From: Bryobacterales bacterium
GTDB lineage: Bacteria; Acidobacteriota; Terriglobia; Bryobacterales; Bryobacteraceae
Length of the DNA: 54,303 nt
Assembly (NCBI GenBank): GCA_020854055.1
Contig: JADZGD010000046.1
Coordinates: 1-54,303, forward strand
Direction of reading: 5' to 3'
A program made the position numbers and the translations under genes. Below, one piece after another: positions 27,499-36,664 of the stretch; positions within the stretch are counted from its first letter, which is position 1; the number at the start of each line of letters is the position of its first letter. Below the pieces are notes generated by a model. That model made no database searches, had not been told where the DNA came from, and was given only the letters and a program-made list of their open reading frames with translations.

Positions 27499-27990
27499 AT
27501 GAATAAGGCGAAAAGCATTCATCTTCTCAATCAAGCCGTGGCGGATGAACTCCAGGCCGTCCACCAGTACATGTACTTCCACTTTCATCTCGACGACCAG
27601 GGCTTCGAGCCGCTCGCCCAGTTATTCAAGCGGATCGCCATACAGGAGATGGGACACGTGGAGACGCTATCCGACCGGATCCTGTTTCTCAAGGGCGATG
27701 TCGAAATGGTATGCGCCGGACCGGTGGAAAAGATCATCGAACCCAAGGCGATGCTGGCCAAGGCGATGGCCATGGAAGATGCCAGCGCCCAGTCCTATAA
27801 CGCCTCGGCGCTCGAATGCTCGGCCAACTCGGATGCCGCCTCCAAACAGCTTTTCGAGTCGCTGGTAAACGACGAAGAGGGTCACTTCGACCAATTCGAG
27901 AAGCAGCGCGACAACATCGAACGCTTCGGCGAGAGCTATCTGGCTCTGCAATCGTTCGGGGCTTCCGAACCGCCGTCAACTGCGTCCTAA
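27499..27990 (+). CDS. bfr: Bacterioferritin
   Basis: 163 residues starting seven bases after a perfect AGGAGG. Ferritin-like four-helix bundle with the dinuclear-iron ligands E17, E50, H53, E93, E126 and H129 in the bacterioferritin pattern (QEMGHVE and NDEEGHF). M51 corresponds to the axial heme methionine of classical bacterioferritin, so heme b at the subunit interface is expected. It oxidises Fe(II) and stores the mineral in a 24-mer shell in the cytoplasm. It is a single-gene unit followed by a large inverted repeat. No Fur or IscR site was recognised upstream. The symbol follows family usage. Confidence 0.93.
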   Translation: MNKAKSIHLLNQAVADELQAVHQYMYFHFHLDDQGFEPLAQLFKRIAIQEMGHVETLSDRILFLKGDVEMVCAGPVEKIIEPKAMLAKAMAMEDASAQSYNASALECSANSDAASKQLFESLVNDEEGHFDQFEKQRDNIERFGESYLALQSFGASEPPSTAS

Positions 27991-28016
27991 GAGCGTATCC
28001 GAACACGCGAAGATTC

Positions 28017-28091
28017 GCTCCCTGACGGTCGCGGCCCTGTTCGCGGATCGTGATAGCGACGCGCCAAACAGAGCCGCGACCGTCAGCGAGC
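28017..28091. repeat. Large imperfect inverted repeat between bacterioferritin and PilZ genes
   Basis: Arms 28017-28041 and 28067-28091 (25 bases each, about two mismatches, shared core CTGACGGTCGCGG) flank a 25-base centre. Just downstream are a palindrome TTCCATGGAA (28105-28114) and a small hairpin CCGGGC-aagc-GCCCGG (28122-28137). The region separates two convergent genes, so it could form a bidirectional terminator. Its size and layout also resemble REP/MITE-like dispersed elements; no U-tract is present. Confidence 0.6.
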
Positions 28092-28160
28092 GGGCGGTCG
28101 GGCATTCCATGGAAGCCATGGCCGGGCAAGCGCCCGGTTGCCAGGCTCACGACAGTTGGC

Positions 28161-28532
28161 TTAACCGGCGGCCACGCCGGCATTGCTCGATCCGACTGCC
28201 AGGTCGATCGCCACCCCGGCCCGGTATCTGCCGTTGGGAAGCCTGCGGTTTCGCAGGATAACGCCAAAAACATCGGTCGCGCCGATTTCGACCACAATTT
28301 GCGTCCCCACGGGAAGCGGCTGGTTCATAACCAGGCCCAACCCCTGGCGGGAAATATCGACTAACTCCACCTCAAATGCAGAGCAGTTATCCAAGTCCAG
28401 AATGGTGACCGGAACAGTCCCGCCACTGGCAAAACGAACTCCCTTGCGGCGTTCAGGGTCAGGCGTGTACCCGAACCCGGGCGCCGCTTCGCTCCATCTG
28501 CCGGCGGCAGGCGATCGTGTTGCGCTCGACAT
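28161..28532 (-). CDS. PilZ domain protein
   Basis: 123 residues. The PilZ cyclic-di-GMP signature appears as RRKGVRFA (residues 29-36, the RxxxR arm; here R-R-K-G-V-R) and VDISRQGLGLV (the D/NxSxxG motif). The surrounding strands VPVTILDLD, GTQIVVEIG and YRAGVAIDL form the beta-barrel. It has no other domain, signal peptide or membrane span, so it probably acts as a cytosolic c-di-GMP receptor adaptor. It stands alone, convergent with bacterioferritin across the inverted repeat. No Shine-Dalgarno is obvious. The partner process (motility, exopolysaccharide or other) cannot be inferred from neighbours. Confidence 0.85.
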   Translation of the reverse strand: MSSATRSPAAGRWSEAAPGFGYTPDPERRKGVRFASGGTVPVTILDLDNCSAFEVELVDISRQGLGLVMNQPLPVGTQIVVEIGATDVFGVILRNRRLPNGRYRAGVAIDLAVGSSNAGVAAG

Positions 28533-28664
28533 GAGTCAAACGTTAGCAAAGCGCCCGGTTTTTTTCGTGAAACTTTCGTACTGATTTATCTCTATCTTTT
28601 GACAGCAACGCAAACTACAGAATGACCGGACCGGCGGCGGGCACGGTATCATAATGCCGTCTGC

Positions 28665-30521
28665 ATGAATACCCGATACTGGACAATCCTGCTGCTCTGC
28701 GCGCTGGCGCCCCAACTCGCCGCCACGGACGAACCCTTCTCCATTCCGGCCCACTACACCAAGGACGAGTACGCCATCCCCATGCGCGACGGCGTGAAAC
28801 TGTTTACCGCCGTCTACTCGCCCAAGGACACCTCCACCACCTACCCCATCCTCATCACCCGCACGCCATATGGAATCAGACCCTATGGCGTCGATGCCTA
28901 TCCCCAGCAACTGGGCCCGGTGGGCCCGTTTGCCCGCGATGGTTTCATCTTCGTCTACCAGGATGTGCGCGGCCGTTATATGTCGGAAGGCAAGTTCGTC
29001 AACGTGCGGCCTTATATTCCCAATAAGCGCGGCCCCGGTGACGTCGATGAAAGCTCCGACGCCTGGGACACCATCGACTGGCTACTGAAGCACGTCAGGA
29101 ACCATAACGGCAAAGCCGGCATCTGGGGTATCTCGTATCCCGGCTTCTACGCCGCCATGGCAGCAATCGGCGCTCATCCCGCGCTGGTTGCCGCCTCGCC
29201 CCAGGCCCCCATTTCGGACTGGTTCATCGGCGACGACTTCCACCACAACGGCGCGCTCTACCTTGCCCATGCTTTTTCCTTCTTCGCCGGCTTTGGCAAG
29301 GAGTTTCCCAAGCCCTCCTCCGAATCGCCCCTGCCGGTCGAAATCAACATCCGCGACGGCTATGAGTTCTTCCTGGGTCTCGGCCCCGTCGGCAACACCG
29401 AGAAGATGTATTTCCGCGGCCAGTCTCTCTTCTGGCAGGAGTTGATGGAGCACCCCGCCTACGACGCCTACTGGAAAGCGCGCAACATCCGCCCGCATCT
29501 CACCAACATCCGTCCCGCGGTAATGACGGTTGGCGGCTGGTTCGATGCCGAGGACCTGTTCGGCGCTCTGGAAGTGTACAAAGGAATCGAGAAGAACAAT
29601 CCGGGAGCCTACAACATTCTGGTCATGGGCCCCTGGCATCACGGCGGCTGGAACAATTCCGACGGCGAATCGCTAGGCGACGTCAGCTTCGATCAGAAGA
29701 CCAGTGAATTCTTTCGCGATAAGATCCAGTTTCCCTTCTTCGCCCACTTGCTCAAAGGCAATTCCGATCCCCATCTGCCCGAAGCCTACGTCTTCCGCAC
29801 CGGCCGCAATGAGTGGACGAGAGAAGACCGCTGGCCGCCTGCGAACGCCCGCCCGCGCTCGCTCTATCTCGCCGCCGGAGGCAGACTCTCCTTGGAACCC
29901 TCAACCGGCGAGAGCGGCGCATACGACGAGTACGTCAGCGATCCGGAGCACCCGGTGCCCTTCGTTCCCGGCATCGTTGCCGGCATGACCCGCCAGCACA
30001 TGACCGCCGACCAACGCTTCGCCTCGCGCCGCACCGACGTGCTCACCTATCGGACGCCAGTCCTCGATCGCGAAGTCACCCTTGCCGGTCCTGTCGGCGC
30101 CAATCTGAACGTCTCCACCACCGGAACCGATTCCGATTGGGTTGTAAAGCTGATCGATGTCTACCCCGACGCGCCCCACTCCGCCGCTCCAGCCCTGAGC
30201 CGGATGTCCGGTTATCAACAACTGGTGCGCGGCGAATTGATGCGGGGCCGCTTCCGCAACAGCTACGAACGCCCGGAGGCTTTCACTCCCCGCCAGGCGG
30301 CCCGCGTGAAATACGTCATGCCGGGAGTGTTCCACACTTTTCGCCGGGGCCACCGCATCATGATTCAGGTGCAGAGCAGTTGGTTCCCGCTGGCCGACCG
30401 CAACCCGCAGACCTTCGTCGATATCTACCACGCCTCGCCGGCGGATTTCCGCAGGGCCACGCAGCGCGTTTATCGGACCGGCCCCGATGGCTCCCACGTG
30501 ACGGTTCAGGTGCTGGAGTAG
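28665..30521 (+). CDS. CocE/NonD-type hydrolase, alpha-amino-acid ester hydrolase-like, secreted
   Basis: 618 residues with a signal peptide ending near PQLAAT. Alpha/beta-hydrolase domain: VPMRDGVKL-like strand (AIPMRDGVKLFTAVYSP), oxyanion-region TRTPYG, YQDVRGRYMSEG, and the nucleophile elbow GISYPG with S157. APISDWFIGDDFHHNGA and GGWFDAEDLFGA reproduce the carboxylate-cluster regions that recognise the substrate amino group in Acetobacter/Xanthomonas alpha-amino acid ester hydrolases, and WHHGGWN provides the catalytic His. A C-terminal jelly-roll (PexxPxx-CocE C-domain) follows. Such enzymes cleave or transfer alpha-amino acyl esters and beta-lactam side chains. A CATAAT hexamer nine bases upstream suggests a short leader. 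It converges on purB. Confidence 0.85.
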   Translation: MNTRYWTILLLCALAPQLAATDEPFSIPAHYTKDEYAIPMRDGVKLFTAVYSPKDTSTTYPILITRTPYGIRPYGVDAYPQQLGPVGPFARDGFIFVYQDVRGRYMSEGKFVNVRPYIPNKRGPGDVDESSDAWDTIDWLLKHVRNHNGKAGIWGISYPGFYAAMAAIGAHPALVAASPQAPISDWFIGDDFHHNGALYLAHAFSFFAGFGKEFPKPSSESPLPVEINIRDGYEFFLGLGPVGNTEKMYFRGQSLFWQELMEHPAYDAYWKARNIRPHLTNIRPAVMTVGGWFDAEDLFGALEVYKGIEKNNPGAYNILVMGPWHHGGWNNSDGESLGDVSFDQKTSEFFRDKIQFPFFAHLLKGNSDPHLPEAYVFRTGRNEWTREDRWPPANARPRSLYLAAGGRLSLEPSTGESGAYDEYVSDPEHPVPFVPGIVAGMTRQHMTADQRFASRRTDVLTYRTPVLDREVTLAGPVGANLNVSTTGTDSDWVVKLIDVYPDAPHSAAPALSRMSGYQQLVRGELMRGRFRNSYERPEAFTPRQAARVKYVMPGVFHTFRRGHRIMIQVQSSWFPLADRNPQTFVDIYHASPADFRRATQRVYRTGPDGSHVTVQVLE

Positions 30522-30529
30522 ACCCCGCC

Positions 30530-31846
30530 TCACGCGCTTTCGGGAAATACGCGCGAGAAGATCCGATCCACGTTCGCCAGTTGTCTCGCGAGCGAGAAGC
30601 TCCCGGCGATCTGTTCTTTCGTCAGGCAGGCGGCGATGTCCGGATCGCTCTCGATCGCCGCGCGAAAATCACCCTCCTGTTCCCACGACCGCATTGCATG
30701 ACTCTGCACCAGGCGGTAGGCCTTCTCCCGCAGCATGCCCGCGGCCGCCAGGTCCAGCAGTACCTGTCCGGAGAAAATCAGCCCCCGGGTCGCATTCAGG
30801 TTGCGCAGCATGCGCTCCGGATACACCCGCATCCCGTCCACCAGCCAGCAGGTTCGCGCCAGCAGGTAGTCGGTAAGAATAGTCGAATCGGGTAGAATCA
30901 CCCGCTCCACCGAGGAGTGTGAAATATCGCGCTCGTGCCAGAGCGCAATGTCTTCAAACGCCGCCTGCGCATTGGCGCGCACCACCCGCGCCAGCCCGCA
31001 GATCTGCTCGCAGGTGATGGGATTACGCTTGTGCGGCATCGCCGAGCTACCCTTCTGCCCGGCGCCGAATGGTTCCTCGGCCTCCCGAACCTCGGTCCGC
31101 TGCAAGTGCCTCACCTCAAGCGCGATCTTATCGAGCGTCGCCGTTATCAGCGCCAGCGTGCAGACGTAGTTGGCGTGGCGGTCGCGCGCGATCACCTGCG
31201 ACGCGATCGCCGCCGGCTTCAGCCCCAGTTTCTCGCAGATTCTCTCTTCGGCATCCGGACCGATGTGGGCGAAGACGCCCACTGCTCCCGAAATCTTGCC
31301 CGCCCGCATCTCTTCGGCCGCCGCCACCAGTCTCCGCCGGTTGCGCGTCATCTCGTCGTACCACAGCGCAAGTTTCAACCCGAACGTGATCGGCTCGGCG
31401 TGCACGCCGTGTGTGCGCCCCACCTGCACGGTGTCTTTGAACTCGAAGGCCCGCCGCCGCAGCACCGCCAGCAGTTTGTCCACGCCTTCCAAAATCACCG
31501 CCGAGGCCTGCTTCACCTGCAGCGCCTGCGCGGTGTCCACGACGTCGTTCGATGTCAGGCCATAGTGGAACCACCGCGACGCATCGCCCCTGCCCGAAGC
31601 CGCCATCGTCTCGGCCACCGCGGTGGTGAACGCAATCACGTCGTGCTTCACCTCGCGTTCAATCTCCAGAATTCGCTCAACGCGAAAACCGGCGTGTTCC
31701 CGCAGCGAGCGCGCGGCTTCCACGGGCACCTCGCCCGATTCGGCCAGCGCTTCCGACGCAGCCAGCTCCACTTCCAGCCATTGACAATACTTGTTGTCGT
31801 CGCTCCAGATGCGGCCCATCTCCGGGCGCGTGTAACGGGGAATCAT
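30530..31846 (-). CDS. purB: Adenylosuccinate lyase
   Basis: 438 residues. Fumarase/aspartase-superfamily signatures: RYTRPEMGRIWSDDNKYCQWLEVELAASEA at the N-terminus, FHYGLTSNDVVDTAQ, GRTHGVHAEPITFG (catalytic His of the TxH motif) and the flexible signature loop GSSAMPHKRNP with the catalytic Ser. It splits adenylosuccinate to AMP and SAICAR to AICAR in purine synthesis; the length is normal. It lies four bases downstream of the cation/proton antiporter gene on the same strand, so the two are probably cotranscribed although functionally unrelated. There is no other purine gene in the window. Confidence 0.95.
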   Translation of the reverse strand: MIPRYTRPEMGRIWSDDNKYCQWLEVELAASEALAESGEVPVEAARSLREHAGFRVERILEIEREVKHDVIAFTTAVAETMAASGRGDASRWFHYGLTSNDVVDTAQALQVKQASAVILEGVDKLLAVLRRRAFEFKDTVQVGRTHGVHAEPITFGLKLALWYDEMTRNRRRLVAAAEEMRAGKISGAVGVFAHIGPDAEERICEKLGLKPAAIASQVIARDRHANYVCTLALITATLDKIALEVRHLQRTEVREAEEPFGAGQKGSSAMPHKRNPITCEQICGLARVVRANAQAAFEDIALWHERDISHSSVERVILPDSTILTDYLLARTCWLVDGMRVYPERMLRNLNATRGLIFSGQVLLDLAAAGMLREKAYRLVQSHAMRSWEQEGDFRAAIESDPDIAACLTKEQIAGSFSLARQLANVDRIFSRVFPESA

Positions 31847-31850
31847 GAAA

Positions 31851-33038
31851 TTACAGGATGGCAGATTTGGCCACTGCCGGTTTCAGGCCGCGAAAACTCC
31901 AACTGAGCAGCGGAGGCGCTACCAGCGTAGTGGCCAGAGCCATGAACACCACCACCGCGTAGACGTCCTTGGGCACCACTCCCATGCCCAGGCCGATCTG
32001 CGCCACCACCATGCCAACTTCGCCCCGCGGCACCATGCCGCAACCCACCCGCACCGCGTCGGTCACACCGAGCGATAGCGCCCCCAATCCGCATCCGACG
32101 AATTTGGAAACGATCGCCGCCACCAGAATCACCAGCGAGAGCACGATGGTCGCGCGGCTGGCAAACGCGCCCACATCCAGATTCAACCCGATACCGGCCA
32201 GAAAGAATGGAACCAACAGGTCCGTCACGCCGTGCACCAGGTCGTGCACGCGCCGTTCAACGGTTTCCGACAGCGCCATCCCGGCCAGGAAAGCGCCCAC
32301 GATGGCCGCCACACCGGCATAGGTAGCCAGCAGCGCCATGGCGAACAGAAAGATCATCGCCAGGTTGAACTGCGATTCGCTCTGCCGGAGGCTTGCATCG
32401 AGCCTCGGCATCACACGGCCCATTGCCGGCGTACCCCACCATGCCATCAGCCAGGTGAAACCGATCGCCGCCACCGCCGTCAGCCCCAGTTCCACCGGGT
32501 TGATCTTGCCCCGCGCCACGCTGCTCACCACCGCCAAAATCAACAGCCCCAGCACATCGTCAATCACCGCCGCGGCCAGAATCACCTTGCTGGCGCGCGC
32601 GTTGAGCAGTCGCTTTTCCGCCAGCACCTTGGCCGTGATTCCGACACTGGTCGCCACCATTGCCGCGCCCACGAACAGCGATTCCACCCGTGGCGCGCCG
32701 TCCCAGGCCATGATTCCCCACCCGAGCACAAACGGCAGAATCACGCCCGCCGTCGCCGCTACCAGTGCCGGCCCACCCACCTGCCGCAGTTCGCTGGCCT
32801 TAATTTCCAATCCCACCTGGAACAGCAGAAACATTACACCCAGTTCCGCCAGCACATGCAGCGTCTCGTTCGGCGCTATCCACCCCAGCACGCTCGGCCC
32901 GATGATGACGCCCGCCAGAATCTCGCCGATAATCGCCGGCTGTTTGAGGCGCTCGCACACTTCAGCCAGCAGTTTCGCCGAACCGAACACCACCATCAGC
33001 GCAAGCGGAAGATTGATCGCGGAGCCGGCATCGGGCAT
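31851..33038 (-). CDS. Cation:proton antiporter, CPA2 (KefB/NapA-like)
   Basis: 395 residues with 12-13 hydrophobic segments. It has LPLALMVVFGSAKLLAEVCERLKQPAIIGEILAGVIIGPSVLGW at the N-terminus, the CPA2 dimer/core helix pattern, and VILAAAVIDDVLGLLILAVV, whose paired aspartates (IDD) are the ion-binding residues of electrogenic CPA2 antiporters. GMVPRGEVGMVVAQIGL carries the conserved RGE. No C-terminal RCK/TrkA domain is present, unlike full KefB/C. It probably exchanges Na+ or K+ for H+ at the inner membrane. A TAGAAT hexamer ends six bases before the ATG, with no Shine-Dalgarno, suggesting a leaderless transcript. purB follows after four bases. Confidence 0.9.
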   Translation of the reverse strand: MPDAGSAINLPLALMVVFGSAKLLAEVCERLKQPAIIGEILAGVIIGPSVLGWIAPNETLHVLAELGVMFLLFQVGLEIKASELRQVGGPALVAATAGVILPFVLGWGIMAWDGAPRVESLFVGAAMVATSVGITAKVLAEKRLLNARASKVILAAAVIDDVLGLLILAVVSSVARGKINPVELGLTAVAAIGFTWLMAWWGTPAMGRVMPRLDASLRQSESQFNLAMIFLFAMALLATYAGVAAIVGAFLAGMALSETVERRVHDLVHGVTDLLVPFFLAGIGLNLDVGAFASRATIVLSLVILVAAIVSKFVGCGLGALSLGVTDAVRVGCGMVPRGEVGMVVAQIGLGMGVVPKDVYAVVVFMALATTLVAPPLLSWSFRGLKPAVAKSAIL

Positions 33039-33127
33039 AAAGCCATTCTAGCGGGGTAGTGCCGTGCCGCCGTTGGCTCCATGACGGTTGCTTACAGTAA
33101 GATAAATAGACCAAAAGGAGGATGGCC

Positions 33128-33703
33128 GTGCCAACTTCGAAGGGGATGCGCTATCTCAAGGCGGCGAAAGACGCGCTGGCCTATGTGAAAAAGCAGGTAC
33201 CGGACGGCCCCGCCAATCAGCCGAAGCAGCTTTTATCCCTGAATCCCGACAACTGGATCCGCCAGTTGCGGGCCATGGGCAATCTTTCCAGGACCCGGGA
33301 CAAAATTGACCAGGATACGGAAAGTCAATTCGTCGCCAGCACGGACGCTCTGCGTTCCGCCCGTGTCTGGGCGGAAGCCGCTCGCAAAAAGCATGGCGGA
33401 AACTGCGGCGAACTCTCCGCGCTGGCCTTCGAGTACCTGCGGCTTCAGGGCGTCAGACCGCTCGATTGGGCACACTTCATCAAGCACGATCACGCCTTCG
33501 TCATCATTGGCCGGCCGGCCGGCGAAAAGGTGAACAATCCGCCCGACGCCTGGTTCTACGACGTGGTGATCTGCGATCCGTGGTACGACCGGGCCGGATT
33601 CTGGAGCGGCATGCTGGCAGACTACCCGACCACCGATACGGCCACGAACGTACATTACAATCCAACGCCGGATAATCTACCGGTGTGGGAGAACATCAAG
33701 TAG
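33128..33703 (+). CDS. Small protein with Cys-His-Asp (papain/transglutaminase-like) motif pattern
   Basis: 191 residues from GTG 33128. This start is chosen because AGGAGG ends at 33121, six bases before; the ATG at 33122 directly abuts that Shine-Dalgarno and would add two residues. A helical N-terminal third precedes HGGNCGELSALAFEYL (Cys 93), KHDHAFVIIG (His 122) and YDVVICDPWYD (Asp 150), in the order and with the local contexts (helix after Cys, strand before His and Asp) of papain-fold or transglutaminase-like enzymes. Several bacterial toxins and effectors share this Cys-His-Asp layout. No signal peptide. The precise family is not recognised and activity is unproven. It is a single gene between divergent and convergent neighbours. 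Confidence 0.65.
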   Translation: MPTSKGMRYLKAAKDALAYVKKQVPDGPANQPKQLLSLNPDNWIRQLRAMGNLSRTRDKIDQDTESQFVASTDALRSARVWAEAARKKHGGNCGELSALAFEYLRLQGVRPLDWAHFIKHDHAFVIIGRPAGEKVNNPPDAWFYDVVICDPWYDRAGFWSGMLADYPTTDTATNVHYNPTPDNLPVWENIK

Positions 33704-33715
33704 TCTCCGGCCCGC

Positions 33716-35506
33716 TCAGTGCGCCGGACCGAACACCACCAGATCCACGCCGGCGATCACGTTGCGGCCCGGCATCGCGACACCCGGAATCTCCTGATAC
33801 CCGGTCCCGGTCATGTTCGCTATCTGCAAGTAGGGATGAACACGCCCATAGCTTCCGGTGGCGCTGACATCCCACACCGCATACGCATTCCGCCGCAGCC
33901 TCTGCGTCACACCTAGTCTCGACCGCGCCGTGATGCGCCCCGGCAGCGTCCCCGTCCAGCGCGCCAGCGCCGTGTTCGAAGGGTAATTGAACACATAACG
34001 CGACTCGATGCCCGCCAGCAGATCCTGGGCGCCGGTGAGGTATGTATAGTCGAACCCCGCCATTTGGCCCCGCGGCAACCGCGCCTCTACCGTGGCCTCC
34101 ATGCCCCGGAAATGCAGACGCTGGAAATTGGTAGCCCGCCAGAGATCGGCCGCCGAATGCCGCACGTAATCGATTCCGTCCCGCTCCAGCCGTTCGAAGT
34201 AGGCAACGTCACCCTTCCATCTGCCACCCGCGTTCCAGCCGAGACCGCCCTCGTAGCTCCACGCCTTCTCCGGCAGCAAGCCGGGAGATCCGATACTGGC
34301 CGGGTCATGATAGTAGAGGTCGGTGTAGCTCGGAAGCCGGAAAGCCCGGCTGGCGCTCGCCCGTAACTTGACATGCGAATTCAGCCACACCCCGGCCGCC
34401 ACCGTCGGGCTCAACTGCCCGCGCCACCTCCGGTACACCTCTTCCCGCACGCCCGCCGTGAAGGAGAATCGCCCCAGCGCCCGCACGTCCAACCCGGCAT
34501 ACGCTGCCCCTCGAGAGCGCGCATGCACGCCCAGGTTGCCGCTGTTGATCGAATCGTGAATCCCCTCAGCCCCATAGTTCAACGTCGCGCCACGCGACAA
34601 CTCCTCCCGCCGCCGCACACCTCCCACCCAGTTCTCGCTGATATGGCGGTTGGTAAATAGCTGCGGCCGGTCGCGATACAACACGAACAGGTCGGAGTGC
34701 CGCCGGTAAGCAAAGTACGTCTCCGTCTTCGCCCCCAACGCCTGCCGGATCGAAGCGTACCAGGTCTTGGTCCTCTCCCACGAGTTGTAGTTGCCGTAGA
34801 ACTGGTCCGCACCGAAGGGCTTGTCGTCATATGCCAGCAGGATTTCGGCCGCACCCAGGGAACTCGCCAGAAATGTATCGGACGCCAGCGACAGGTTCCG
34901 GTAGTCCCGGTCCGGCGCAAACCCGGTGCTGAAATCGCGGGAGAACGTCAGTTGCTCGCTGAACCGGTTTCTCACCAGCGTAGCCGTGCCGTGCTGCTGG
35001 TTCACGCCAAAGTTACCCAGCCCGGCGCCGATGCGAAACTCCGATGCCTCGGGCTTCCGCGTAATCACGTTCAACACGCCGCCCACTGCGTCGGAACCAT
35101 ACATCGTTGATCCCGATCCCCGCAGCACCTCGATCCGATCCACTGCTTCGAGCGGCGCCGGAATGTCCATGTTGTGGTGCCCGGTCTGAACGTCGTTGAT
35201 ACGGATCCCGTTCAACAGCACCAGCGTCTGGCCGAACGTCGAGCCGCGAATCGACAGGTCGCCCTGCACGCCCGCCGGCGCCCGCTGCCGCAAGTCCACC
35301 GAAGGAACCAGTTCCAGCAAATCGGGAAAGCCCCGAAACAGGGTCCCGGCATCCGGCACGGTGATCACCGACACCGAACGGTCGGCATCATCCAGTGGAA
35401 CCGGCTCATACTGTCCGGTAACGACAATGGTGTCCTTTCGTGGCTCCTGGGCGCGCACCGCGGGTATCAGGATCGCAAGAATCAGGAGAGCGGCGAACTT
35501 TGTCAA
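33716..35506 (-). CDS. TonB-dependent outer-membrane receptor, BtuB/vitamin-type
   Basis: 596 residues with a signal peptide (MTKFAALLILAILIPAVRA). A TonB-box-like segment DTIVVTGQYEPVP is followed by the plug: SVITVPDAGTLFRGFPDLLELVPSVDLRQRAPAGVQGDLSIRGSTFGQTLVLLNGIRINDVQTGHHNMDIPAPLEAVDRIEVLRGSGSTMYGSDAVGGVLNVIT. A 22-strand-type barrel follows, with the TonB-dependent C-terminus. Its size and plug resemble BtuB-like receptors for cobalamin or metallophores. No cobalamin riboswitch was found in the 27-base gap before it; it is downstream of the menC-like gene on the same strand. The ligand is undetermined. Confidence 0.9.
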   Translation of the reverse strand: MTKFAALLILAILIPAVRAQEPRKDTIVVTGQYEPVPLDDADRSVSVITVPDAGTLFRGFPDLLELVPSVDLRQRAPAGVQGDLSIRGSTFGQTLVLLNGIRINDVQTGHHNMDIPAPLEAVDRIEVLRGSGSTMYGSDAVGGVLNVITRKPEASEFRIGAGLGNFGVNQQHGTATLVRNRFSEQLTFSRDFSTGFAPDRDYRNLSLASDTFLASSLGAAEILLAYDDKPFGADQFYGNYNSWERTKTWYASIRQALGAKTETYFAYRRHSDLFVLYRDRPQLFTNRHISENWVGGVRRREELSRGATLNYGAEGIHDSINSGNLGVHARSRGAAYAGLDVRALGRFSFTAGVREEVYRRWRGQLSPTVAAGVWLNSHVKLRASASRAFRLPSYTDLYYHDPASIGSPGLLPEKAWSYEGGLGWNAGGRWKGDVAYFERLERDGIDYVRHSAADLWRATNFQRLHFRGMEATVEARLPRGQMAGFDYTYLTGAQDLLAGIESRYVFNYPSNTALARWTGTLPGRITARSRLGVTQRLRRNAYAVWDVSATGSYGRVHPYLQIANMTGTGYQEIPGVAMPGRNVIAGVDLVVFGPAH

Positions 35507-35533
35507 GTTTCAGGCTAGCAGACTCCCGCCGGT

Positions 35534-36634
35534 TCATACTCGATGGGCGGCCGTGTATAAGGCGATTGCATACTGCGCCACCTTCGCCGAGTCAACCTTC
35601 CAATTGCACAACTCGATCATCCCGTCGCTTACCTCGAGCGGCGGCATTACGATGTCGTCTACAAACCACCGGGAACTCGCCTCTACATCGGTCGGGAACA
35701 GACAGTTGTCGAGCGAAGCCATCGCCGCCGCTTGCGCCGAGCCCACTCCCAATTCCGGCATCGTGCCCATCCAGCACGGAATCCCGCGCTCCCGCGCCGC
35801 GTCGTGCAGCCGCCGCGCCTGGTACAATCCTCCCACCCGCTGAATCTTGATATTGGCGATCCTGCCGCTACCCAATGTCACCGCCCGCTCCAACGCCTCC
35901 ACCGAATCAAGGCTCTCGTCCAGGCAGATCGGCGTTTTTACCTGAGCCTGCAACTCGGCTAACTCCTCCAGCATCGGTCCGGGAAAGGGCTGCTCGAACA
36001 TCATCAGCCCGAACTCGTCCAACTGGCGGAACACATCAATGTCCTTCAGGCTGTACGCCCCGTTGGCATCCACAAACATCGGAATCGCGCCGAACGCCTT
36101 CCGGGCCGCACGGATCAGCTCCACGTCCCGCCCCGGTTCGATCTTTAACTTCACCCGCTTATAGCCGCCTCCGCCCAGATGCCGCTCGACGGCGCGCAGC
36201 GTCTCGTCGATGGTCTCATACAGCCCCACCGCCAGTCCCGATTCCACCCGCTCCCTTTCGCCGCCCACCAGTTCGTGCAGCGACTTACCTTGCCGCATCG
36301 CCTCCATGTCCCACAGCGCCGTCTCGAATCCAGTCTTGGCGAAATTGCTCGCCACCACCTGGTCCATCCGCTCGTTCCACTCCGCAATCGAATCGCACTC
36401 GGCGGCCATCATCGCCGGAATGATCCTGGCCTTCAGATCCTCCCAGCAACCTTCCGGCGTATCACTGGAGTAAAAACTCCCCGCCATCGGCGACGCCTCT
36501 CCGAAGCCCCAGTAGCGGCCGCTATACACGCCGACAATGATGGCGTCCTTTTCGCGCACCTCTCCCGAACTGATTCGGAATGGTTCTACCAGCGGAATGC
36601 GAACGTGGGTAAGGGTGACCGTTTCAAGGCGCAT
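35534..36634 (-). CDS. menC: o-Succinylbenzoate synthase / N-acylamino acid racemase-type enolase
   Basis: 366 residues of the enolase superfamily. N-terminal capping strands VRIPLVEPFRISSGEVREKDAIIV and the GFGEASP loop are typical of MenC class 2/NAAAR. Catalytic lysines K162 and K164 fall in VKLKIEPG, metal ligands D189 (VDANGAY), E214 (FEQPF) and D239 (LDES), and the second acid/base K263 in NIKIQRVGG. CWMGTMPELGVG near 300 matches MenC2. MenC dehydrates SHCHC to o-succinylbenzoate in menaquinone synthesis; family members also racemise N-acylamino acids, and no other men gene is nearby. TAGAAT lies nine bases before the ATG. The TonB receptor follows by 27 bases. Confidence 0.82.
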   Translation of the reverse strand: MRLETVTLTHVRIPLVEPFRISSGEVREKDAIIVGVYSGRYWGFGEASPMAGSFYSSDTPEGCWEDLKARIIPAMMAAECDSIAEWNERMDQVVASNFAKTGFETALWDMEAMRQGKSLHELVGGERERVESGLAVGLYETIDETLRAVERHLGGGGYKRVKLKIEPGRDVELIRAARKAFGAIPMFVDANGAYSLKDIDVFRQLDEFGLMMFEQPFPGPMLEELAELQAQVKTPICLDESLDSVEALERAVTLGSGRIANIKIQRVGGLYQARRLHDAARERGIPCWMGTMPELGVGSAQAAAMASLDNCLFPTDVEASSRWFVDDIVMPPLEVSDGMIELCNWKVDSAKVAQYAIALYTAAHRV

Positions 36635-36664
36635 AGCAACCGTATTCTACCAGCCGGTCCCCGG

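Noticed and set aside
35507..35533. Possible cobalamin riboswitch before the BtuB-like receptor
   Set aside because: The gap is only 27 bases, too short for any riboswitch.
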